NCBI GenBank assembly: GCA_013152545.1
Contig: JAADGF010000077.1
Location: 1-57,440 of the forward strand
Direction: 5' to 3'
Origin: Gammaproteobacteria bacterium
Lineage (GTDB): Bacteria; Pseudomonadota; Gammaproteobacteria; SZUA-152
DNA length: 57,440 bases
Below the pieces are notes generated by a model. It did not search any database and was not told where the DNA came from. It saw nothing but the letters and a program-made list of their open reading frames with translations. Of this stretch, positions 1-8,533 are shown piece by piece (positions within the stretch are counted from its first letter, which is position 1; every line of letters starts with the position of its first letter). A program made the translations under genes and the position numbers.

Positions 1-103
1 AGTGACATAAGCCAAAGATACCTGAACACACCAAGACCGTTCACAAGTTGCTTCGTCCTCACTCGGGGGTGTTAACAATCATTTTGACAAGTCCTGTCGA
101 TGC

Positions 104-383
104 TCATTTTTTATCCATCAAGGCGGCGCGAGTGTGGTGTGGTTGCTCCACATAAGCGAGCGACAACGCCGAGGGATGAAAAATGAGCATCGGCCCTTCG
201 GGTTGCGCCCACATAGCTTTCCCACCTTCGTCCATTATCCTACGCCAAAGCATTGCCTCGATCAATAAGCCAGGAGGCTGTCCAAGAATCGGAACATGGC
301 ACAATAGCACAATAACGTCCTCAGAAACGAGCACAAAATCACTGAAACCCAATGACGCCAGATGAATAAAAAATATCGTGCAC
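104..383 (-). CDS. Small protein of unknown function, apparently frameshifted near its start
   Basis: I do not recognise this gene. It follows the deformylase stop by 13 bases. A strong ribosome binding site (AAGGAGG, 393-387) precedes a GTG at 383. The GTG frame stops after 14 codons, whereas the long open frame (about 82-95 residues, ending DKK at 104) lies one base away and has no ATG near the site. The two frames meet around a run of six T (373-368); five T would join them into one ORF from the GTG. Alternatives are a TTG start at 352, a programmed frameshift, or a sequencing error. The middle of the protein is hydrophobic (VIVLLCHVPILGQPPGLLI) and contains a GGKAMWAQPEGPM stretch. Low confidence that it is expressed. 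Confidence 0.35.
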
Positions 384-396
384 GTTCCTCCTTACC

Positions 397-897
397 TTAA
401 CGATAATTTTTTCGCCTGAATAAATCCGTACGGCGGCTTACAACACGATCCAGGAAAAGCATACCATTCAGGTGATCCACCTCATGCTGGATAGCCCGGG
501 CTTCATAACCTTCACAGTGATAAGACTGTTTTTGGCCATATTCATCATAGGCGGATAATTGTATGGATTGAGCACGGATCACGTTGCCAGTATAATCAGG
601 CACCGACATACAGCCTTCCCGGCCTTGCACCATACCGTGCCACTGGGTAATCTCGGGATTGATCAACACCAGGCGGCCATGATGTTTTATGTTGGGTTTA
701 CTGGAAACATCAACAATAACGATGCGCTCAAAGCGTGCAACTTGCGCTGCTGCTATGCCCACGCCGCCAGGCCCTGCACGCATGGTTTGCTCCAGGTCTT
801 GAATGAAATCACGTAAACTGGAATCAAAATACTCAATGGGTTGAGAAACCTGTTTCAGGCGCTCATCGGGCACCACTAACACTGCCAATAATGCCAT
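397..897 (-). CDS. def: Peptide deformylase (second-type, Def-like)
   Basis: Removes the N-formyl group from nascent proteins in the cytoplasm. All three PDF motifs are present in order: GVGIAAAQ (motif I, around residue 46), EGCMS (motif II, Cys metal ligand, Met replacing the usual Leu) and QHEVDHLNG (motif III, HExxH). The C-terminus TDLFRRK is a mark of the accessory deformylase clade rather than of the def beside fmt. About 166 residues, normal for the family. I chose ATG 897 over the upstream TTG at 903 because it is followed directly by the conserved N-terminus (LLAVLVVPDERL). It starts just after the GcvR-like gene and is probably co-transcribed with it. The main def-fmt locus is not in this window. 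Confidence 0.9.
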   Translation of the reverse strand: MALLAVLVVPDERLKQVSQPIEYFDSSLRDFIQDLEQTMRAGPGGVGIAAAQVARFERIVIVDVSSKPNIKHHGRLVLINPEITQWHGMVQGREGCMSVPDYTGNVIRAQSIQLSAYDEYGQKQSYHCEGYEARAIQHEVDHLNGMLFLDRVVSRRTDLFRRKNYR

Positions 898-905
898 AAA
901 CAACT

Positions 906-1433
906 CTATCCAATAAGCGTATCAATGGACTCAATATGCACCTCAGCATCCTGCTCGGTGACGTTATCCAACGCACATCGTAAGGCATCTGCCCCCTGAC
1001 TGGCATATCCCTCAATCTGCATAACATAAACAGGATTATCCACAGTACCAGCAACATCCGATGTGAGATCAAAAATATTCAGGCCTGCTTGCGCCAGTGC
1101 GTTGGTGACTTGTGACACGATACCGGTACGATCTGCACCATAAACGGAAATACGAACATTTGATTCGCGATGCTCATGCAACCGACCATCAATAGCATCC
1201 ACATGACAATGCAGTAACAGTTCATTGACGACGGGAGTAATGATATTTTCGAGCGCAGCGGCATCATTTTCATCATACTGCACCATTAGCATCATCGTAA
1301 AATTTCCGCCCAACCGAATCATGGATGTTTCACCCAAGTTACAGCCGGTATCAAAAAGCGCAGCGGTTACTTTGGCGACAATGCCAGGCTTGTCCTTACC
1401 AACCACGGTCAACATATACCATTGCTGTTGCAT
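906..1433 (-). CDS. GcvR-like protein with two ACT domains
   Basis: A 175-residue protein built of two ACT domains (about residues 5-80 and 92-170). Each starts with the typical strand-helix pattern: LTVVGKDKPGIVAKVTAAL and ISVYGADRTGIVSQVTNAL. This is the layout of GcvR, which binds the activator GcvA and represses the glycine cleavage genes; many pseudomonad homologues are annotated this way without proof. No DNA-binding domain is present, so it would act through a partner or ligand. It lies 25 bases after the adaptor protein gene and overlaps closely with the deformylase start, which suggests one transcript. The name GcvR should be treated as family level only. Confidence 0.8.
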   Translation of the reverse strand: MQQQWYMLTVVGKDKPGIVAKVTAALFDTGCNLGETSMIRLGGNFTMMLMVQYDENDAAALENIITPVVNELLLHCHVDAIDGRLHEHRESNVRISVYGADRTGIVSQVTNALAQAGLNIFDLTSDVAGTVDNPVYVMQIEGYASQGADALRCALDNVTEQDAEVHIESIDTLIG

Positions 1434-1458
1434 ATCTTCTCTCGCTTATTATAAGCTG

Positions 1459-2259
1459 CTACGGTAACGACACCTTGGCGGGCTGACCCGCGCGCATTAA
1501 CTTACCCTGGGTGTGAAATACAATATTAATTTCGTATTTCTGGACAGCAGCAGACACCAATTCCAACCCTACCGCCACTACCTGTCCCTGGTAACTGACC
1601 CCATCAACCTTTACTTTGGCAAACGACCCTATTTTCAAGCGTTTTGAGCGCTCACCGGACACCAGAACATTGACGGCCATATGGCCGTGCTCGGCTAACT
1701 CCACCAGGGGCCGTGCGCTTTGCTCACTCACAATAGTCTCACCCACTTCCGCATATTGACGAACCACAACGCCATCAAAAGGTGCTCGAATAGCACTATA
1801 TTCAAACGCTAATTCCGCATGTACCAACGATGCCTGTGCTGATTTAAAATCAGACATCGCTTGGTCATATTGGATGTGGGCCACTTCACGATCATGGTCT
1901 GACAATAGGGTACGATCATACAATTCCAGACTACGATCCAATTCACGCTTCGCTTCTTGTTGTATACGATGCCAGCGCACTACACTTGCCTTTGCCTGCT
2001 CCACATTGGCTTTTAAAAAACGATCATCTAACTTCAGCAACACATCATCTTTGGCCACTAATGTGCCAACACTAACATTAATCTCTGTGATCACACCAGA
2101 CACAGGAGTACTTAATACTGCCTTGCGATGCCAAACCAGCTTTGCGTCCAGTTCAACGGCTGTTGCTGGAGTAAACACCAACAAGCCAGCAGATATCCCG
2201 CACACAATAATCCAGCCGCGCATTTTGTTTCGCATTAACTTAGTTGTTATTAACACCAT
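1459..2259 (-). CDS. HlyD-family periplasmic adaptor subunit of an efflux system
   Basis: A short (266 residue) membrane fusion protein. It has an N-terminal signal or anchor (GWIIVCGISAGLLVFTPATA), a first lipoyl half (VSGVITEINVSVGTLVAKDD), a coiled-coil hairpin (about residues 80-150, KANVEQAKASVVRWHRIQQE region), the second lipoyl half (YSAIRAPFDGVVVRQYAEVG) and a beta-barrel domain. Such adaptors bridge an inner-membrane pump and a TolC channel. Start 2259 has an AAGGA site five bases upstream and overlaps the end of the TolC gene by 20 bases, so the two are translationally linked. No RND, ABC or MFS pump gene lies in the window, which is unusual. Confidence 0.85.
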   Translation of the reverse strand: MVLITTKLMRNKMRGWIIVCGISAGLLVFTPATAVELDAKLVWHRKAVLSTPVSGVITEINVSVGTLVAKDDVLLKLDDRFLKANVEQAKASVVRWHRIQQEAKRELDRSLELYDRTLLSDHDREVAHIQYDQAMSDFKSAQASLVHAELAFEYSAIRAPFDGVVVRQYAEVGETIVSEQSARPLVELAEHGHMAVNVLVSGERSKRLKIGSFAKVKVDGVSYQGQVVAVGLELVSAAVQKYEINIVFHTQGKLMRAGQPAKVSLP

Positions 2260-3604
2260 CAGCTTCCTTCGGGAATGTCACTTTATTGCCAATAAGTGCT
2301 TGTAACCTTGCCCATGCCATTACAATCTGGTATTTGACTTTGGCAAGCTGTATACGAACCTCGGAAATATTCACCATGGCATCGCCGAGATCAGACTCCA
2401 CTTCCATTTCATACAAGGCACGACTCCGATCCAAATAAAGGTCTCGAAACTCAGCCTGGGCTTTTGCATGTTGATGAGATATCTTCATCGTTTCTAAATG
2501 TTGCCATGTCTCCAGCACCGACTGTGCGATGTTCATTTCCGCTGCATGTAATCGTGATTGAATCACCCGCTTTTCAGCCTGGCGTTTGGCCACTTGCGCA
2601 TTGACCCGGTCTCCCACCAGCAAAGGTACATCTAAAATTATGGATGCTCGCCATTTATCATGACTGGCACTTTCACGAGCGTACTCTGATATCGCTAGCT
2701 CACTACCGAGCATGGGGTTTTTATTGGCTCTGGATGCTTGCACTTGACGTTCGGCGGCATTCATTTGAGCCCGAAGAGCTCGCAATACTGGATTGTTTTT
2801 CGCAGCTTGGTGCTGATATTCTTTTACACTGAGACGTTTTTTTTCTATAAATTTTTCATTGATAAAGAATAACTTCGGTTCTGCAACATCCGATACCAAG
2901 TCACCCGGTCGATTAAGTACATTGGCAAGTTGCGCACGCGTGTTACGCTGCAAGGACTGAGCAATAGCATAATCAAGCCGTGTTTGCTGGTAGCGACTTT
3001 CCAACGCCGATAATTCAATGTCAGACAACTGGCCCAATTCATTGCGTGATCGGGCACGATCCAAGCGAACGTAGGCTATGGACATCGCTTCGTTTGCATG
3101 AATAAATTTTAAATCGGCCAGTAGCACATCGAAAAAATCTGTCATGACAACCAAGCGATGCTGGTTAATCACATCAAAGAGAATCAACTCACTACTTTCC
3201 ACACTTGCACTAACCGCCGCTTGTGCCGCACGACTACGGCCAAAATCATATAATTGTTTGCGTAACAACAAACTGACGTGATGATCGCCACGAGACTTAT
3301 CCGGGGCTGATTGCGCAGGTTCGATCAGTTGAGCCCGAGCCTGTAATTGCGCCGCAAAATCATCAACGGCATTTACCCGCTGTTGATCTGAATAATGAAG
3401 CTGTAAATTTGCGGTTGCAGATTGAATATCAGGATGAAACGCAACATCCATCTGTAACACATATTCCAACGTTAATGGTTCGGGAAGAACTGCTGAGTAA
3501 CTTGACAATACTGCAAATGAGAATAAAAACCCAACCAAAATCTGTAGCCTAACCGGCGTTGACGATACCTTTGGTAAATTATTTTTACTGCTGCCACACA
3601 CCAC
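2240..3604 (-). CDS. TolC-family outer membrane efflux protein
   Basis: A 454-residue outer membrane factor with a signal peptide (ILVGFLFSFAVLSSYSAV). It carries two repeats of the long alpha-helical barrel segment typical of the family: LTLEYVLQMDVAFHPDIQSA opening repeat one, and YQHQAAKNNPVLRALRAQMN opening repeat two. Alanine and glutamine rich coiled-coil helices fill the rest. It would form a trimeric channel with the adaptor encoded directly downstream. The start is a GTG at 3604, three bases after the stop of the thioredoxin-like gene; the ribosome binding site is weak, so translation may be coupled. The partner pump is not visible nearby. Confidence 0.87.
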   Translation of the reverse strand: MVCGSSKNNLPKVSSTPVRLQILVGFLFSFAVLSSYSAVLPEPLTLEYVLQMDVAFHPDIQSATANLQLHYSDQQRVNAVDDFAAQLQARAQLIEPAQSAPDKSRGDHHVSLLLRKQLYDFGRSRAAQAAVSASVESSELILFDVINQHRLVVMTDFFDVLLADLKFIHANEAMSIAYVRLDRARSRNELGQLSDIELSALESRYQQTRLDYAIAQSLQRNTRAQLANVLNRPGDLVSDVAEPKLFFINEKFIEKKRLSVKEYQHQAAKNNPVLRALRAQMNAAERQVQASRANKNPMLGSELAISEYARESASHDKWRASIILDVPLLVGDRVNAQVAKRQAEKRVIQSRLHAAEMNIAQSVLETWQHLETMKISHQHAKAQAEFRDLYLDRSRALYEMEVESDLGDAMVNISEVRIQLAKVKYQIVMAWARLQALIGNKVTFPKEADGVNNN

Positions 3605-3606
3605 AA

Positions 3607-4167
3607 CTATAACTTAGCTTGTTTTTGGCGCTGACGTTTGTATTTTGTAAAACGCATGTTTTTATATTCACCGCTGACCACAAATTCACCAAGCCACATA
3701 AATTCCTCGACACTGGATGTTGCCCCGGTATAACGTACTATTTGTTTTCCGGTTAAATCATAAAATGCAAAAACGGGTGTTGCACGTACTCGATTTATTT
3801 TAAACGCAAATTCTTTTTGTGTCCTTGATATACCATCGAAATCCACAATTTCAATATCACCTTCGATATCCACATTAAAATTTAAAAAATGTTGCTTAAA
3901 ATAAGCCTGGACGGCCGGTTGATTTAGCACGGTGCGCTTCATACGGTGACAAAATGGGCACTCATCCATTTCGAAAAACAGCAGTACGCCAGCTTTTCCT
4001 GCCTGCTTTGCCTTCATTATTTCTTCAGAAAAATCCCCCCAGGTTTCATCAAAAAAATAAACATAGGGATCTCGCTCGCTTGCTGCATAGGTATTAAAGA
4101 TGGTAGCAATGGAAAACACTGTAAGCAAGAATGTTTTAATCACTGCTTTTTGAAAATCAACGATCAT
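3607..4167 (-). CDS. Periplasmic thioredoxin-fold protein (SoxW/DsbD-gamma-like)
   Basis: A secreted thioredoxin-like protein. An N-terminal hydrophobic segment (AVIKTFLLTVFSIATIFNTY) is followed by a thioredoxin fold with the redox motif CPFC in FFEMDECPFCHRMKRTVL and the cis-proline region RVRATPVFAF. This arrangement (long strand, CxxC, conserved Asp-Ile-Glu segment) is seen in the DUF255/SoxW type of thioredoxin. I chose ATG 4167 because a GGGGG-rich ribosome binding site sits ten bases upstream; the earlier ATG starts overlap it. The gene runs straight into the TolC gene. It could keep cysteines of an exported substrate or of the efflux proteins reduced, but that is inference from context only. 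Confidence 0.75.
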   Translation of the reverse strand: MIVDFQKAVIKTFLLTVFSIATIFNTYAASERDPYVYFFDETWGDFSEEIMKAKQAGKAGVLLFFEMDECPFCHRMKRTVLNQPAVQAYFKQHFLNFNVDIEGDIEIVDFDGISRTQKEFAFKINRVRATPVFAFYDLTGKQIVRYTGATSSVEEFMWLGEFVVSGEYKNMRFTKYKRQRQKQAKL

Positions 4168-4427
4168 GCAATTCATTCCCCCTTGATTAAAAGATACTCT
4201 ACGGCACATCAATTAATGTGTTGGTTCTCGGCTCTCATTCCCTCCCCCCACCATCAGGGTTTGTCTGGACTAAAAAACCTGGACCAAGAGCGAAAACCGT
4301 CACGAGAAAAAATACTATTGAATCCATTTTCCCGGTCATTTGAGACGAACAATCACTTTCCATTTAACGATGAACGAAAATAAACGCAATATGAGGCTAA
4401 AATGGCTTTTTCGTAGCAGGTTTATAC

Positions 4428-4949
4428 CTATTTTTGAACAGCCTGCACCGCCTCAGAGTCATCATGTTGATCAATAAAATCCTCAATCATTTTTACCGTT
4501 AAGATCCCTACATGTTTAGCAACAACGTCACCACTGGGTGAAATTAAAAAACTCGTCGGTAAACCAGTAATGCGCCCCAGTGGACTCTGCTGCTTAGGAC
4601 TCATGCGTAAGATGGGATAGCTGATAAAATAGCTTTCAACAAATTCTCTCAATTGTTCAGTACCTATATCCTCAAAGGCAATCCCTAATACGGTAGCGTT
4701 TTTCTGATGATGCTCGTCATAGAAATCCACTAACTCAGGAATTTCTTTTAAACAAGGAGGGCACCATGTTGCCCAAAAATTCACCACCACCCATTTGCCC
4801 CGATAGTCTGACAACTGGTGCTCCGCCCCATCAATATCGTTTAATTTGAATTCAATTGGATCAGCAGATGTGGGCTGCGAAAATAGCACAACGAACAACA
4901 ATAAACTGGCGGTATAAAAAACAGTAAAAACTCTGGACAAATCTCGCAT
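4428..4949 (-). CDS. TlpA/ResA-family thiol-disulfide oxidoreductase
   Basis: A 173-residue periplasmic thioredoxin-like protein with an N-terminal signal segment (VFYTASLLLFVVLFSQPTSA). The redox centre is FWATWCPPCLKEIPEL, the classic WCPPC motif of TlpA and ResA. The cis-proline loop is TGLPTSFLISPSGDVV. These proteins deliver reductant to periplasmic partners, for example in cytochrome c or cupredoxin maturation. It precedes a second thioredoxin-like gene by 260 bases on the same strand. No cytochrome maturation genes are nearby, so its substrate is unknown. A possible link is to the thioredoxin-TolC-HlyD genes downstream. Confidence 0.87.
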   Translation of the reverse strand: MRDLSRVFTVFYTASLLLFVVLFSQPTSADPIEFKLNDIDGAEHQLSDYRGKWVVVNFWATWCPPCLKEIPELVDFYDEHHQKNATVLGIAFEDIGTEQLREFVESYFISYPILRMSPKQQSPLGRITGLPTSFLISPSGDVVAKHVGILTVKMIEDFIDQHDDSEAVQAVQK

Positions 4950-5635
4950 ATTCCTATCCGCAATATCGATTCAAACCTAACATACCACAGGCCAATTAAT
5001 TGGACTTGTTGCACCTGTTAGATTTAAGCCACTGCGGCATAAATACTGAACAAGCGCAGCGATACATATATTGAATCCATGTATAAATTTTTGCGACCGA
5101 ACTTGACGACCGGGCTATTATGTTATTGACCGATTTGAACAAAAATCGTTCTATTTATACCTGTAACGATTGAGATTTAGGTATATTCCAAAACATCGTA
5201 ACCTTAATAAATAAGCAGCCGAAACTAAGCCACTATCATCACCAACAATGCTAGAAACTTTAGACAAACCAAGGGAACAGGATAGCTCATCGCAGCGCAT
5301 AAAACGAGATAATCAATAACACAAAAATTAAGCTGCCATTTTAAGACCGCGATAAATTATTTATCGCAGCCACATAACACAGAAAACAACACAGAGAATA
5401 GGGCTCCAAAACGACACCCGATCCGACCGAGCCAAGCACGACAATGCTGTGGCAGCAAATTTGAGAGCGCTCTACGATCAAAGCGCTAAACACCCAGTGT
5501 TGTTGGACTTTCGCAACATAGGGTCATCGTTAGCGCTTTGCTAAATCGGTACTCTGGTTAATACACTATACTAAAATAAACCAAAGGCAACCTGAGCTGT
5601 TACTCTACATTTAATCTTACAGATAGTTAAGAATG
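4950..5635. other. Intergenic region of 686 bases
   Basis: No convincing gene. It contains one solo copy of the family B 30-bp motif at 5156-5185 and a short perfect hairpin at 5349-5367 (8-bp stem GCGATAAA with loop TTA). The part near 4950-5000 should hold the promoter of the TlpA-like gene. No tRNA-like or riboswitch-like fold was recognised by eye. Confidence 0.6.
5156..5185 (+). repeat. Solo copy of family B terminal motif
   Basis: The 30-base motif starts TATACCTGTAACGATTG and ends AGATTTAGGTATA. Near-identical copies lie at 6426, 13285, 24479 (partial) and 28228. Its ends are imperfect inverted copies of each other (TATACC/GGTATA). No matching inverted partner was found nearby, so this is a solo end or a minimal element. 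Confidence 0.75.
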
Positions 5636-6295
5636 CTACATTAAGCTTGCCGCTTCGCATACATCATCCACCACGCCATAACGCATGGCAAGACGAGTCA
5701 ATGCAACATCACTGCTCACTCCCAACTTGTCATACAAACGATGGCGATAGGTACTAACGGTTTTGGGACTTAAACAGAGTTTATCAGAAATTTCTTGCAC
5801 TTTAGTACCTTGTGTCAGCATCAACATAACTTGCAATTCACGCGGCGACAAGGTATCAAATGGTGAGTCTTCACCACCCGGCATAAGCTTCAATGCCAGT
5901 TGTTGGGCAACATCCGCGCTAATATAACGACGACCTTCGTAAACTTCCTTTATCGCAGTAACTATTTCTTCCACACCGCACCCTTTGGTAAGATACCCCA
6001 TTGCGCCAGCTTGCAACATGCGAGAGGGAAATGGGTCATCCATATGAATGGTAACCACGATTACTTTTAAATCCGGATACATTTGAACCAATTTTCGGGT
6101 GGCCTCAAACCCACCAATGCCCGGCATATTCACATCCATGAGCACGACATCCGGCTGGTATTGTCGAATCAATTGTACCGCTATTTCCCCGCTGGAAGCT
6201 TCCGCCACAACATCTATATCCGGTATATCGCTTAAAAGACGAATAATTCCCGTACGAACGAGTTCATGGTCGTCGACAATAGTAATTTTAATCAT
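5636..6295 (-). CDS. gacA: GacA/UvrY-family response regulator
   Basis: A NarL-type response regulator of 219 residues. The receiver has ITIVDDHELVRTGI with the acidic pair, the phosphorylated Asp in VVLMDVNMPGIGG, and the Lys in GYLTKGCG. The C-terminal LuxR-type helix-turn-helix is LSPRELQVMLMLTQGTKVQE through KTVSTYRHRLYDKLG. The sequence matches GacA/UvrY more closely than other NarL-type regulators; in that system the regulator is phosphorylated by GacS/BarA and switches on small RNAs that titrate RsmA/CsrA. ATG 6295 is preferred over the upstream frame extension because AGGGGGT lies just upstream. uvrC and pgsA, its usual neighbours, are not beside it, and no gacS is in the window. Confidence 0.88.
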   Translation of the reverse strand: MIKITIVDDHELVRTGIIRLLSDIPDIDVVAEASSGEIAVQLIRQYQPDVVLMDVNMPGIGGFEATRKLVQMYPDLKVIVVTIHMDDPFPSRMLQAGAMGYLTKGCGVEEIVTAIKEVYEGRRYISADVAQQLALKLMPGGEDSPFDTLSPRELQVMLMLTQGTKVQEISDKLCLSPKTVSTYRHRLYDKLGVSSDVALTRLAMRYGVVDDVCEAASLM

Positions 6296-6425
6296 GCATA
6301 ACCCCCTATGCTTTTCTCCCAATTGTGCTTCCAGCTGTAATGGTGCATGCTTGCCTAAATACGCCCTGAAGCACGCCCAACAGCCCCTGTTGTTACCATT
6401 CCCTTTTTCAAACTATCCGTCGTTA

Positions 6426-6585
6426 TATACCCGTAGCGATTGAGATTTAGGTCTAATTACACGCTCTATTACGCCATGGCTGCGTTGAAATTCCTTGCAA
6501 TAGAATGACTATCTCGCGTCATTTCGCCTGACCATGAAGAAAATATGACGCACACTTAAAGCTAAATCCCAAACGCCACGGGTAT
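6426..6585. mobile_element. Family B MITE-like element, copy B1 (160 bp)
   Basis: The left end TATACCCGTAGCGATTG..GATTTAG is answered by CTAAATCCCAAACGCCACGG..TATA as an inverted copy at 6562-6585. The interior includes TGAAATTCCTTGCAATAG, CGCGTCATTTCGCC and ATATGACGCACACTT. These interior blocks recur in inverted orientation in the element at 14891-15115, so this is a repeat family and not a chance palindrome. No ORF of note lies inside. The element sits between the GacA-like gene and murU, in the 407-base gap 6296-6702, in which I saw nothing else. Confidence 0.8.
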
Positions 6586-6702
6586 AGAGTTGCTCTAACG
6601 TCGAAGGCGGTGGTTTACCTGAATTCAATTAATTTACAGCGCAAGACCAATTAACGCAAGGGGCGACTGACGTTAAATAACAGCCTGTGTGTCGCACACA
6701 GC

Positions 6703-7359
6703 TCATTGATTTTTGTTTACTTTCTGCAAACGAGCCACCGTTCCGATATCATCCCAGTGACCTCCAAAATATTCGCCAGTCACTTGCCGCCGTTCCATGG
6801 CTTCGACTAAGAGTGGCGCCAGCGGAAAAGCGCCTTGTTGACAGTGCTGAAAAAATGCCGGTCGGTAAACACCCATGCCACTATACGTAAGCTTTTGAGC
6901 AGCATTTTGCCTGACTTCACCGTTTTGCAAAGCAAAATCTCCCTGGGGATGTTGTTGCGGATTACTTACCAGTACTAAATGAGCAAGTTTTTGCGGTTGT
7001 CGCAAAAGTGAAGCATAAGAATAATCAGTAAAAATATCACCATTTATCACCAAAAAAGGAGCAGAACCCAGCAGTGGCAGCGCATTGTAAATACCACCAC
7101 CCGTATCTAACGCCCGAGACCCTTCAGGTGAATATTGTATTTGGGCACCCCACTGCTGTCCTGTACCCAATGCTTGCTCAATTTGCTCACCCAACCAAGC
7201 GTGGTTTATAACCAAGTCTGTAATACCAGCCGCCACCAAAGCTTCGATATGATGCTGTATTAAGGGTTTACCGCGAACCTGGACCAATGGTTTTGGTAGG
7301 GAATCGGTAATGGGGCGTAGCCTTTCACCACGTCCGGCAGCTAAAATCATGGCTTTCAT
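6703..7359 (-). CDS. murU: N-acetylmuramate alpha-1-phosphate uridylyltransferase MurU
   Basis: A sugar-1-phosphate nucleotidyltransferase of 218 residues. It has the signature LAAGRGERLRPITDSLPKPL, the sugar-binding loop DTGGGIYNALPLLG and the metal Asp in FLVINGDIFTDY. In pseudomonads MurU makes UDP-MurNAc from MurNAc-1-phosphate, letting recycled peptidoglycan sugars bypass the de novo, fosfomycin-sensitive route. The next gene upstream is the matching anomeric kinase AmgK, which makes the assignment firm. A start ATG with AGGT upstream supports 7359. The pair is often next to lptD-surA; here the divergent neighbour is an SDR gene instead. Confidence 0.92.
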   Translation of the reverse strand: MKAMILAAGRGERLRPITDSLPKPLVQVRGKPLIQHHIEALVAAGITDLVINHAWLGEQIEQALGTGQQWGAQIQYSPEGSRALDTGGGIYNALPLLGSAPFLVINGDIFTDYSYASLLRQPQKLAHLVLVSNPQQHPQGDFALQNGEVRQNAAQKLTYSGMGVYRPAFFQHCQQGAFPLAPLLVEAMERRQVTGEYFGGHWDDIGTVARLQKVNKNQ

Positions 7360-7447
7360 CTGCGCGACCTAATCGTTATCACTGAATAAATTAAATTGAA
7401 TGATCTAAAAAAAACAGCGGTAGGTTTAAGAAATACAACAACACAAA

Positions 7448-8464
7448 TCAGGATAAACGCCCGACCGGCAATTGCGTGGTTAGAAAACCATTTAAAGCAT
7501 GAAGCTCATCATAGCGGCCGCTGACATCAACAACGTAACTCAGTGTACGCGGTATCTCTTTTAAATACTGAGATTTGCCATCGCGGTGTTGCAATCGCGC
7601 GAAAATTCCAACGGCTTTCAAGTGACGTTGCACGCCCATCAAATCGAACCAGCGTAAATAATCTGCACGATTACTCGTCGTCAATATTCCTGCTTCAACT
7701 GTTTTTTGCATAAACGAGACTGCCCATGCCTCCACCCTTTCCCGCGGCCAGGCAATATAACAATCTTTTAATAGCGATACCAAGTCATAACTGAAGGGAC
7801 CGGCAACCGCATCCTGAAAGTCGAGCATACCCGGGTTACATTTATCCGTTAGCATTAGATTCCGAGAATGATAGTCCCGGTGCACCAAAACGGTAGGCTG
7901 CTCTAATGCGGTGTCGCATAATACACCAAACGTCTGATCGATAATCTGTGATTGTTGGTCCGTTAGTTGTAAACCCAAATGATGAATTAAATACCACTCA
8001 CGGAATATCTCCAGTTCTTGTGACAACAATTGAAAATCGTAAGCAGGAACAGTAGCAATGGCAGCAGCCCCATGCGTTTGTAGCAGCAACAACGCATCAA
8101 GGGCATCTGCATACAGTGAATCGACGTTGCTATCCGATAATACAGACAAATATTGCTGACTACCCAAATCGGTTAATAATAAAAACCCCAATTCAGTATT
8201 CTGTTCAACGACGATAGGGACATTTAACCCCATTGCCGTTAACAACCCCGCCAAACGCACAAAGGGTTCGGTATTTTCCTTGCTCGGCGGTGCATCCATT
8301 ACCACCAACGACGCCACTTGATAGCGATTAAATACCCCCTGCTTAGGCGTTATTCGAAAATAACGGCGAAAACTGGCATCACTGGACGCGGGCTTAATGT
8401 CGTATTCCGGGAGATTCAGCGTGCGCTGCAACCAAGTGTTTAATTGTTGTAAGCGTTGAGGCAT
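7448..8464 (-). CDS. amgK: N-acetylmuramate/N-acetylglucosamine anomeric kinase AmgK
   Basis: A 338-residue aminoglycoside-phosphotransferase-fold kinase. The catalytic loop is VLVHRDYHSRNLML and the metal loop is GMLDFQDAVAGPFSYDLVSL. AmgK phosphorylates the anomeric oxygen of MurNAc (and GlcNAc), feeding MurU, whose gene follows 88 bases downstream on the same strand. Length and the N-terminal segment (QRLQQLNTWLQRTLNLPEY) agree with the family. Together the two enzymes form the cell-wall recycling shortcut to UDP-MurNAc. It is transcribed divergently from the SDR gene at 8534 across 69 bases. Confidence 0.92.
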   Translation of the reverse strand: MPQRLQQLNTWLQRTLNLPEYDIKPASSDASFRRYFRITPKQGVFNRYQVASLVVMDAPPSKENTEPFVRLAGLLTAMGLNVPIVVEQNTELGFLLLTDLGSQQYLSVLSDSNVDSLYADALDALLLLQTHGAAAIATVPAYDFQLLSQELEIFREWYLIHHLGLQLTDQQSQIIDQTFGVLCDTALEQPTVLVHRDYHSRNLMLTDKCNPGMLDFQDAVAGPFSYDLVSLLKDCYIAWPRERVEAWAVSFMQKTVEAGILTTSNRADYLRWFDLMGVQRHLKAVGIFARLQHRDGKSQYLKEIPRTLSYVVDVSGRYDELHALNGFLTTQLPVGRLS

Positions 8465-8533
8465 TGTATTGTCTTAGGATTGTTTTAATAATATAGTCTT
8501 AGGCACAGTAACTTAATTCAATGTGAAGTACAA

